Source: Deltaproteobacteria bacterium (GTDB lineage: Bacteria > Desulfobacterota > Desulfovibrionia > Desulfovibrionales > Desulfovibrionaceae). Taken from it: 8,645 bases of DNA. The notes under the pieces are model-generated. The model was not told the DNA's origin, ran no database searches, and saw nothing but the letters and a program-made list of their open reading frames with translations. The translations under genes and the position numbers were made by a program. The DNA lies in NCBI GenBank assembly GCA_020861205.1, contig JAJBSY010000386.1, positions 1-8,645 of the forward strand, read 5' to 3'. Of this stretch, positions 1 to 5,575 are shown one piece after another (the stretch's first letter is position 1; every line of letters starts with the position of its first letter).

Positions 1-774
1 GGGGTGATCGAACCGCATTGTTTCGCGGGGTTTTCCGGAGGGCGCGAAGCCGTGTTCCCGGGCGTCTGCTCGGTCGACTCAATCAGCGAGATCCATTGCT
101 ACCGCGCGATCGCGAGCCCGTACGCCACCGCTGGCGTGCTGGAGAACAATCCCGTGCATATCGATATGGTCCATGCGGCGCGCAAGGCGGGCGTGGCCTT
201 CATTTGCAACGTCACCCTGAACGCGGACGGGAAAATCACCGCCGCCTTCGCGGGCGAGCTGGAGGAAGCCCATCTCAAGGGGTGCGAATTCGTGCGCAGC
301 CTCGCGCAATGCACGGCGGTCAAGGGGGACATCGTTGTAACCTCCAACGGCGGATACCCGCTGGACCAGACCCTGTACCAGACGGCCGGGGGGTTCGCGA
401 CGGCCCTCGGCTGCGCCAACGAAGACGCTGTTATCATTATGGCGGCCGGATGCGCGGACGGGATAGGGGGCGAAGCGTTCGAGGAGATCATCCTGTCCGG
501 GACGCCGGAATCCATCGACCGCAAACTGGCGGCATTGTCTCCGACGGAGACTATTCCCGGACAGTGGAACGCGCAGATCCATGTCCGCGCTCTCAAAAAA
601 CACCGGATCATCTTCGTGACGTCCCACCTGGAGCACGACCTGGTGCGCAAGGCCAACATGGTTCCGGCCCTTTCTCTCGACGAGGCCATGGCGACGGCCT
701 TTGCCATGAAGGGGGAGGAGGCCCGGGTGGTGGTCATTCCGGACGGCGCGTCCGTCATCCCGGCCGGGTGTTGA
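1..774 (+). CDS. LarA-family nickel-pincer racemase-like protein, C-terminal part (5' truncated)
   Basis: The frame is open from base 1, so the start lies upstream; about 257 codons remain. The family (LarA, DUF2088) racemises or epimerises 2-hydroxy acids with a nickel-pincer nucleotide. Family hallmarks seen are AGFSGGR near the window start and SNGGYPLDQ around residues 114-122 (counting the codon at 4 as residue 1). Against Lactobacillus plantarum LarA, recalled from memory, spacing matches with a constant offset of 169: His5 fits His174, His31 fits His200 and Gln126 fits Gln295. Trp188 is close to Trp358. The position of Lys184, which carries the cofactor, is Glu15, and that of Lys298, a substrate residue, is Gly129. 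It is therefore probably a divergent paralogue rather than a standard lactate racemase; the substrate is unknown. No larB, larC or larE is visible. It converges with menA, with 62 bp between stops and no clear terminator. Confidence 0.85.
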   Translation, partial: GVIEPHCFAGFSGGREAVFPGVCSVDSISEIHCYRAIASPYATAGVLENNPVHIDMVHAARKAGVAFICNVTLNADGKITAAFAGELEEAHLKGCEFVRSLAQCTAVKGDIVVTSNGGYPLDQTLYQTAGGFATALGCANEDAVIIMAAGCADGIGGEAFEEIILSGTPESIDRKLAALSPTETIPGQWNAQIHVRALKKHRIIFVTSHLEHDLVRKANMVPALSLDEAMATAFAMKGEEARVVVIPDGASVIPAGC

Positions 775-836
775 CGCGCACCATCCCGCCGCACCCCGGT
801 CAGGGAGAAGGCGCCGAGTTACCGCCTCGCGTGTTC

Positions 837-1772
837 CTAGGGCAGCAGGCATAATAGTCCCATGCCCGCGCTGCAGACGGCGGACCCGATCACGGTATTG
901 CGCAGCTGGGCGTTGAGGTTGGCGGCGTCCCGGGGGCGGCTGACCGCGCGGCGGACGCTCTCGAGCAAAGGGAGCGCGAGCGCGAGCGCGGGCAGGAACC
1001 CGGGGCGGTAAAGAAGCCAGAAGCCGGCCCAGCAGAGGACGACCAGCAACGCCAGCACGAGGTGGTAGCGGGTGGCGTTTGCGAGCCCGAGGCGCGCGGC
1101 GACGGTCATTTTGCCGGTCCGACGGTCCGTTTCAATATCCCGCATATTGTTGACGTTGAGAACCATTGTGCTGCAAAACCCGGCCGCCATGCCCGGCAGA
1201 AAAAGAGGCGCGAACTGCCAGGCGCCGCAGAGCACGGCGCTTCCCCATACGGCCACCGGGCCGAAGAACAGCCCGGCCATGAAATCGCCGAGTCCCAGGT
1301 AGCCGTAGGGCCGCTTCCCCACGGTATACAGAACGGCCGCCGCGATGCAGGACGCGCCGAGCAGCATGAAGAAGGCAAGAAGCGGCCAGTTGCCCCAGCA
1401 GGCCGCGAACACCAGGCCCAGGCCGGAAACGAGCGCCATGGCCGCGGCCAGGAGGACGGCCCGGAACATGCGTTGCGGCGAAGTCAGACCGCTTCCGACC
1501 ATGCGCCGGGGGCCGAGCCGGTCAGGCGTGTCCGCGCCGGAAACGGCATCCCCGTAATCATTGGCGAGGTTGGAAAGTATTTGCAGCAGCAGCGCCGTGA
1601 CGAGGGCCAGGAGGAAGATGCCCCACCGCGCGGCTCCCTGCATCACACTAAGGCCGAACCCAAGCATGATGGCGGAGGCGGCCAGGGGCAGCGTGCGGGG
1701 TCTCGCGGCCCACAGCCACAGCGTGAGCGGCGAAGGGGCCTTGCCGGGTTCTTGATGCGCCAGGGGAGTCAT
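837..1772 (-). CDS. menA: MenA-type polyprenyltransferase (UbiA superfamily), menaquinone biosynthesis
   Basis: This is a 311-residue integral membrane protein that would attach the polyprenyl tail to the naphthoquinone precursor of menaquinone. Both Asp-rich UbiA-superfamily motifs are present: NDYGDAVSGADTPDR near residues 71-85 and NNMRDIETDRRTGKMT in the second half, which bind Mg and the prenyl diphosphate. Eight or nine hydrophobic segments are visible, starting near residue 28. Length is normal for MenA. The sequence fits MenA better than UbiA, but if the organism uses the futalosine route the true acceptor may differ from 1,4-dihydroxy-2-naphthoate. It lies 27 bp after the surE stop, in the same reading frame, and no good Shine-Dalgarno precedes its ATG. 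No other start codon occurs between the surE stop and this ATG, so translation probably depends on coupling to surE. Confidence 0.85.
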   Translation of the reverse strand: MTPLAHQEPGKAPSPLTLWLWAARPRTLPLAASAIMLGFGLSVMQGAARWGIFLLALVTALLLQILSNLANDYGDAVSGADTPDRLGPRRMVGSGLTSPQRMFRAVLLAAAMALVSGLGLVFAACWGNWPLLAFFMLLGASCIAAAVLYTVGKRPYGYLGLGDFMAGLFFGPVAVWGSAVLCGAWQFAPLFLPGMAAGFCSTMVLNVNNMRDIETDRRTGKMTVAARLGLANATRYHLVLALLVVLCWAGFWLLYRPGFLPALALALPLLESVRRAVSRPRDAANLNAQLRNTVIGSAVCSAGMGLLCLLP

Positions 1773-1799
1773 CGGCTTGCGGTACCGGTCGGGCGCGCC

Positions 1800-2609
1800 T
1801 TAATCGCCATCGTTCATGCGCGGCGCAAGATCCTCGCGGCCTGTCCCGGCGTCATTCCCGCAGAGCCTGTTCCGGAGAACGGCAAGGGTTTCCCTGTCCG
1901 TGAAATCAAACCGCAGGGGCGTCAGGGTTATCCAGCCTTCCGTCAAATAGGCCCGGTCCGTTCCCGGGGCCACCCGCTCCGGGGGGATGTCCCCGTCAAG
2001 CCACCAGCAGGGCGTCCCGCGCGGGTCGATGTACTCGTGGTACCAATCGTGCCAGACGGCGCCGGTTTGGGGGCAGACCTTGAGGCCCCTGGCCTGTTCG
2101 AACGGCACATTCGGAAAATTGACGTTCACGATGCGCCGTTCCGGTATTTCGTGCCAGACGATTTTCTCCATCAGGGAGACGGCATAGTCGGCGTATGCGG
2201 ACAAATCCGCTTCCTTGAAGGAATCGAAAGACAGGGCCATGGCCGGATAGCCCATGGCGGCGGCCTCCCTGGCCGCGGCGACGGTGCCGGAATACATGAT
2301 GTCCGGTCCCACGTTGGCACCGGCGTTGATGCCGGAGAGCACGATGTCCGGCTCTTCGTCGAGGAGGGAACTGATGCCGAGCTTGACGCAGTCCGCCGGA
2401 GTTCCCGATACCCCGAAACCGGAAAAACCGTTTTCGTTGTAACGCTTGACGCGAAGGGGTTCCCGGACGGTGATGGCGTGCCCCACGGCGGATTGCTCGT
2501 CCACGGGCGCCACGACGCGCACCCGGTGTCCCGCGTCGAGAAGAGCCTTGTACAGACTCCGCAGCCCGTGAGCCCGGATGCCGTCGTCATTGGTCAATGC
2601 TACGATCAT
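1800..2609 (-). CDS. surE: SurE, 5'/3'-nucleotidase (survival protein)
   Basis: A 269-residue metal-dependent nucleoside monophosphate phosphatase, cytosolic, active on 5'- and 3'-nucleotides in characterised members. Family motifs are all visible: NDDG at residues 7-10 (Asp8 and Asp9 bind metal), Ser40 in DEQSAVGH, SGTPADCV at 68-75, and SGINAGANVG at 92-101 with Asn95 as a metal ligand, followed by YSGTVAAAREA. The reading frame stays open upstream to 2801, but the start at 2609 is chosen because SurE proteins begin a few residues before NDDG and because GGAGGGGGATC lies directly ahead of this ATG, a strong ribosome binding site. Length is within the family range. It is the first gene of a probable surE-menA unit and diverges from the YhaM-like gene across 215 bp. 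Confidence 0.95.
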   Translation of the reverse strand: MIVALTNDDGIRAHGLRSLYKALLDAGHRVRVVAPVDEQSAVGHAITVREPLRVKRYNENGFSGFGVSGTPADCVKLGISSLLDEEPDIVLSGINAGANVGPDIMYSGTVAAAREAAAMGYPAMALSFDSFKEADLSAYADYAVSLMEKIVWHEIPERRIVNVNFPNVPFEQARGLKVCPQTGAVWHDWYHEYIDPRGTPCWWLDGDIPPERVAPGTDRAYLTEGWITLTPLRFDFTDRETLAVLRNRLCGNDAGTGREDLAPRMNDGD

Positions 2610-2664
2610 GATCCCCCTCCGCCGCGCGGCGTATCGCGCACGGAAAAATTGACAACACGCCCCA

Positions 2665-2697
2665 AACAGGACACCATCACCCCGATGCCGTCCTGTT
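2665..2697. repeat. 33-nt imperfect palindrome in the surE / yhaM-like divergent region
   Basis: Perfect 8-bp arms AACAGGAC (2665-2672) and GTCCTGTT (2690-2697) enclose a second 4-bp pair, CATC (2675-2678) with GATG (2684-2687), separated by a 2x2 mismatch and closing a 5-base loop. It could be a dimeric regulator operator shared by both genes or a hairpin in a leader RNA. A TTGACA at 2649-2654 on the plus strand lies just before it but has no good -10 at 17 bp. No T-run follows on either strand, so a terminator is unlikely. Confidence 0.5.
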
Positions 2698-2744
2698 GCG
2701 CGAATTACGGTATTGTGCGATTTCAGCAGGATGCCGTCAAGGTC

Positions 2745-2773
2745 TTGTTCGCGCTTTGATATCGCCGTACTAT
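2745..2773 (+). promoter_or_regulatory. Candidate sigma-70 promoter of the yhaM-like / tmk unit
   Basis: TTGTTC (2745-2750) and TACTAT (2768-2773) are separated by exactly 17 bp, a fair match to -35 and -10 elements. Transcription would start near 2780, about 45 bases before the YhaM-like ATG. A 6-bp inverted repeat, CGCCCG (2774-2779) with CGGGCG (2789-2794), overlaps the predicted start. The call rests on consensus matching only. Confidence 0.35.
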
Positions 2774-2824
2774 CGCCCGGTACAATCGCGGGCGGCACCA
2801 TATTTTTCAGGATTATTCGGAACC

Positions 2825-3892
2825 ATGCCCAAAAAACAATTCATCACCGATTTTTCCGTGGGCGACGACGTATCGACGTTGTTCCTGCTGGGCGCCGCCA
2901 CCCAGGGGCAGGCCCGGAACGGCCCGTTCTGGAAGCTGGAGTTGCGCGATTCTTCCGGCAGCCTGGAAGCGAAGATATGGAGCCCCCAAAGCCAGATGTA
3001 CACGAATCTCGCCGCCGGGGATATCGTGGAAGTGGCCGGCCGGGTGAGCATGTACCGCGAGCGGCTGGAAGTGGCGGTGGACCGTATGCGCGTCCTGGAC
3101 GAAACGGAAAAAGCCGGGCTGGACCTTGCCCTGTTCATGGCCGCCTGCGAGCGGCCGGCCGCGGAATTGATGGGCGAACTCGAGCGGCTCTGCAAGACCA
3201 CGTTCACCCATGGCCCCTGGAGAAAATTGCTCAGGCTGGTGTTTGCGGACCCGTGGGTCGCAACCCATCTGCCCACGGCTCCCGCCGCCAAGGTCATGCA
3301 TCACGCGTACGCCGGAGGGCTGCTGGAGCATACGCTCGGCGTGGCGAAGCTCTGCATGACGTTCGCCGACCTCTACCCGCATCTTGACCGGCAGGCGCTG
3401 CTGGCCGCCGCCCTGTGCCATGACCTCGGCAAACTGTGGGAACTCAGCCAGGGCCTGGCGACGGACTACACGGGCGAAGGGCGGCTCATGGGGCACATCC
3501 AGCAGGTGCTGGATTTTCTCGGGCCGCTGGCCCGCAAGGCGGGGCTGGAAGACCACCTGGCCCAGCACCTGAAGCACCTGATATTGAGCCATCACGGTCA
3601 GTACGAGTTCGGCTCTCCCCGCCTGCCCGCGACCGGGGAAGCCTTTGCCCTGCATTACGCCGACAACCTGGACGCCAAGATCAACCAGGCGAAAGCCGCG
3701 CTCTGCAATATTCCTGACGGCGAAAGCGGGTGGTCGGCCTATGTGCCGGGCCTTGACAGGGCGCTGTTCAAACCGTTGCCCACGCCGGGAACGGTGAAAA
3801 AACGGGAAAAGGCGGCGGACGCTTCCGGAGAAAACGAAAACGGCGATACGGCCCGTGTGCCGGGACAGCTCTCCCTGCTGGGCGGGGAATGA
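2825..3892 (+). CDS. YhaM-like 3'-5' exoribonuclease (OB-fold plus HD domain)
   Basis: A 355-residue protein. Residues about 10-95 form an OB-fold nucleic-acid-binding region (with [10 protein letters not shown] and [10 protein letters not shown]), and residues about 155-285 form an HD metal-dependent phosphohydrolase domain. HD residues visible are His160, GLLEHT with His169, HD at 199-200 followed by LGK, SHHG at 255-258, and HYADNLDAK at 277-285. This architecture matches YhaM/CBF1, a 3'-5' exonuclease of RNA in Firmicutes; related proteins occur in other phyla. The last 35 residues are charged and probably disordered. ATG at 2825 is chosen because the OB fold begins right after it; the frame is open back to 2696, but that extension resembles nothing. 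The ribosome binding site is weak. It is followed by tmk and is probably cotranscribed with it. Activity on DNA as well as RNA cannot be excluded. Confidence 0.85.
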   Translation: MPKKQFITDFSVGDDVSTLFLLGAATQGQARNGPFWKLELRDSSGSLEAKIWSPQSQMYTNLAAGDIVEVAGRVSMYRERLEVAVDRMRVLDETEKAGLDLALFMAACERPAAELMGELERLCKTTFTHGPWRKLLRLVFADPWVATHLPTAPAAKVMHHAYAGGLLEHTLGVAKLCMTFADLYPHLDRQALLAAALCHDLGKLWELSQGLATDYTGEGRLMGHIQQVLDFLGPLARKAGLEDHLAQHLKHLILSHHGQYEFGSPRLPATGEAFALHYADNLDAKINQAKAALCNIPDGESGWSAYVPGLDRALFKPLPTPGTVKKREKAADASGENENGDTARVPGQLSLLGGE

Positions 3893-3910
3893 GAGCGGCC
3901 ACGGCGCAAT

Positions 3911-3922
3911 CCGCTTCGGCGG
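3911..3922 (+). other. Small UUCG-tetraloop hairpin between the yhaM-like gene and tmk
   Basis: CCGC-TTCG-GCGG forms a 4-bp stem closed by a UUCG loop, in the 95-bp gap between the YhaM-like stop and the tmk ATG. A second small stem, GCGG (3948-3951) with CCGC (3955-3958), and a T5 run at 3968-3972 follow. The T-run is too far from either stem for a normal terminator. These may be a processing or stability element within the operon, or chance in GC-rich DNA. Confidence 0.25.
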
Positions 3923-3987
3923 CGTCCGATGTTTGCCATTTACGGCGGCGGATCCCGCTCGGCCACATTTTTAGAAACGGCGCGAGT

Positions 3988-4632
3988 ATGTTCATAACGT
4001 TTGAAGGCATGGAAGGCTCCGGCAAAAGCACGGCTATGGCCCGCATCGGGAAATGGCTGGAGGATTCCGGCCGCGAGGTCGTCTATACCCGCGAACCGGG
4101 AGGAAGCGAGCTGGGGAACCGGTTGCGCGCTATCCTGCTGGATTCGCGCAACAGCGACATCGTCCCCACGGCGGAACTGTTCCTGTATCTCGCGGACCGC
4201 GCGCAGCATACGGCCGGCGTGGTGCGGCCCGCCCTGGAACGCGGCGCCTTCGTCCTGTCCGACCGGTTTGCCGATTCCACCATCGTTTACCAGGGATACG
4301 GAAGGGGGCTTGATGTCGCCGCCCTGGAGAATTTGAACGCCATCGCCGTGGACGGCACCTGGCCCGACCTGACCCTGCTTTTTGACCTGGACGCGGCTAC
4401 CGGCCTTTCCCGGGCCAACGCCCGGAACGTGGCCGAAGGCAAGGTTATGACGGAGGGCCGGTTCGAAGCCGAGGGGCTTGTTTTCCATACCCGCGTCCGG
4501 CAAGGTTTTCTGGCCTGGGCGGCGAAAAATCCGGCCCGGTTCGCCGTGATTGACGCGAGCCGTGACATGGATGCGGTTTTCGACGAAGCGAAGAGGACGG
4601 TGATGAATCGTCTTGCGTGTAACGATCTGTAA
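3988..4632 (+). CDS. tmk: Thymidylate kinase
   Basis: A 214-residue cytosolic enzyme that phosphorylates dTMP to dTDP with ATP, for dTTP synthesis. Visible motifs are the P-loop GMEGSGKST at 7-15, TREPGG at 34-39, the DRF motif with Asp92-Arg93, YQGYGRG at 101-107, and a LID region near 139-162 with EGRFEAEG, where many homologues have Asp-Arg in place of Gly-Arg. Length is normal. The ATG at 3988 is chosen because Tmk proteins begin six or so residues before the P-loop. An in-frame ATG at 3889 overlaps the upstream stop codon (ATGA) and would add 33 residues with no family similarity. Neither start has a strong ribosome binding site. The gene lies 95 bp after the YhaM-like gene and 15 bp before the LUD gene, suggesting one transcript. 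Confidence 0.93.
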   Translation: MFITFEGMEGSGKSTAMARIGKWLEDSGREVVYTREPGGSELGNRLRAILLDSRNSDIVPTAELFLYLADRAQHTAGVVRPALERGAFVLSDRFADSTIVYQGYGRGLDVAALENLNAIAVDGTWPDLTLLFDLDAATGLSRANARNVAEGKVMTEGRFEAEGLVFHTRVRQGFLAWAAKNPARFAVIDASRDMDAVFDEAKRTVMNRLACNDL

Positions 4633-4647
4633 TTATGGGAGGAAGCG

Positions 4648-5313
4648 ATGACTGAACAGACGATGTCTCCTGAGGATCAATACTGGACGCTGCGTTTGGA
4701 AAAAGCGGCCAAGGCTTTGGAAGCCAACCACTTCGGCGTGTCCGTCCACGCGACGGCCGGAGAAGCCGCCAGCCACCTTGTCGAGAATGTCCTGGGCAGG
4801 GATTGGAAGGGCGCGGTCAATTTCGGAGGGTCCGCCTCGGTGCTGCAATCCGGGGTCGTCCCCCTGTTGCAGGGGTTGCCGGGCGCCGAGGTCCTTCCCA
4901 ACTGGGATCCCGCCATGGAGGCTGCCGAAAGGCTTCGCCTGCGCCGCGAACGGTTTATCTGCGAATTGTATCTCTGTTCCAGCAACGCGGTCACCATGGC
5001 CGGACAGCTTGTCAACCTGGACGGCACGGGCAACCGGGTCGCGTCCATGATCTACGGTCCCGCGAAGGTGGCCTTGTTCGTCGGGCGCAACAAGCTGTGC
5101 GAGACGTTGGAGGTCGCCGTCGACCGGGTCCGCAACGTGGCTTCGCCCATGAACAATATCCGCCTCGGTCTTCCGAACCCCTGCGTGAAAGCCGGACGCT
5201 GTATGGACTGCAAGTCGCCCTCGCGCATCTGCAATATGTGGTCGGTTATCGAGAAAAGCTGTCCGGTCGGCCGGATTCATGTATTGCTGATCAACGAGGA
5301 CCTCGGGTTCTAG
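4648..5313 (+). CDS. Stand-alone LUD-domain (DUF162, LutC/YkgG-like) protein, 'lactate utilization protein'
   Basis: A 221-residue soluble protein covered by one LUD domain. Hallmarks are NFGGSAS near 58-64, SSNAVTMAGQLVNLDGTGNR at 111-130 and VASMIYGPAKV at 131-141. LutC and LutB, with the same fold, belong to the iron-sulfur L-lactate oxidation complex LutABC, but stand-alone DUF162 proteins have no firmly known reaction. The C-terminal part carries Cys179, Cys185, Cys188 and Cys195 (C-x5-C-x2-C-x6-C), which could bind a metal or an Fe-S cluster; this is inference. A clear ribosome binding site, GGGAGGA, sits 4 bases before the ATG (4637-4643). It follows tmk by 15 bp, so it is probably cotranscribed, although the genes share no obvious function. 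No lutA or lutB is in the window. Lactate use fits a Desulfovibrio-like host. Confidence 0.85.
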   Translation: MTEQTMSPEDQYWTLRLEKAAKALEANHFGVSVHATAGEAASHLVENVLGRDWKGAVNFGGSASVLQSGVVPLLQGLPGAEVLPNWDPAMEAAERLRLRRERFICELYLCSSNAVTMAGQLVNLDGTGNRVASMIYGPAKVALFVGRNKLCETLEVAVDRVRNVASPMNNIRLGLPNPCVKAGRCMDCKSPSRICNMWSVIEKSCPVGRIHVLLINEDLGF

Positions 5314-5351
5314 GAAACTCCACCCGTACAGTCGCATGATGCGGGAGGCGC

Positions 5352-5370
5352 GCGTTGTGGGACGCAACGC
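5352..5370 (+). other. Hairpin downstream of the LUD gene, possible weak or factor-assisted terminator
   Basis: GCGTTG and CAACGC form a 6-bp stem with loop TGGGACG, 38 bp after the LUD stop codon. There is no T-run, so it is not a canonical intrinsic terminator. It could stabilise the 3' end or be part of a small RNA. Confidence 0.25.
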
Positions 5371-5519
5371 CCATATTGTGGTAGTGCATCAATTGGACTT
5401 CCGACGAGGAAGGCGAGTTCCAAACGGAGCGAGGAGTATCAAGGCATACATAAGCTTCGCGCGGGAGGAGCCTGTCGAAGTATCAAGCAAATGGATGCAT
5501 TACCTATATTGTAACGCCC

Positions 5520-5548
5520 TTGCCCCTGCATGTATCTGGGTATAGTAT
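5520..5548 (+). promoter_or_regulatory. Candidate promoter of the 423-residue protein gene
   Basis: TTGCCC (5520-5525) is followed after 17 bp by TAGTAT (5543-5548); TATAGT at 5541-5546 overlaps it as an alternative -10 with a 15-bp spacer. Transcription would begin near 5555, leaving a leader of about 20 bases that contains GAGGAG (5564-5569), a good ribosome binding site 6 bases before the ATG. The call rests on consensus matching only. Confidence 0.4.
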
Positions 5549-5575
5549 TGGCGACGAATTTCCGAGGAGATCGCA

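Larger units (their letters stand above)
5314..5575. other. 262-bp intergenic region with hairpins and a direct repeat
   Basis: This is the longest gene-free stretch, and richer in A and T than its surroundings. It contains GCGTTG (5352-5357) with CAACGC (5365-5370), a 6-bp stem with a 7-base loop and no T-run. It also contains a composite hairpin of CTTCC (5398-5402) with GGAAG (5408-5412), flanked by TTGGA (5393-5397) and TCCAA (5419-5423). A 9-bp direct repeat AGTATCAAG occurs at 5435-5443 and 5479-5487. The promoter of the next gene lies at its right end. A 69-codon frame at 5336-5545 lacks a ribosome binding site and looks non-coding. A small RNA or a regulator-binding region is possible; nothing matches an RNA family I recognise. 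Confidence 0.5.

Noticed and set aside
775..836. A shared terminator between the convergent larA-like gene and menA
   Set aside because: Only a 6-bp imperfect pairing (GAGGCG with CGCCTT on the minus strand) is present, with no T-run on either strand.
1062..2759. A 565-codon plus-strand open frame opposite surE and menA
   Set aside because: It is antisense to two well-identified genes and spans their junction. The translated product is low-complexity (Gly, Arg, Pro, His) with no family motif, as expected from GC-rich codon shadows.
5341..5371. Resemblance of GGGACGCAACGCC to the conserved core of the c-di-GMP (GEMM) riboswitch
   Set aside because: Only this short stretch resembles it. The paired P1a/P1b stems and upstream core bases do not fit, and the bases belong to a simple local hairpin instead.
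5470..5480. AGCCTGTCGAAG-like string resembling REP-type repeat cores of other bacteria
   Set aside because: A single short copy without a partner palindrome elsewhere in the window; chance is the simpler explanation.
5336..5545. A 69-codon plus-strand frame in the intergenic region before the 423-residue protein gene
   Set aside because: It has no ribosome binding site, runs through the hairpins and into the -10 of the next gene, and its product shows no recognisable pattern.
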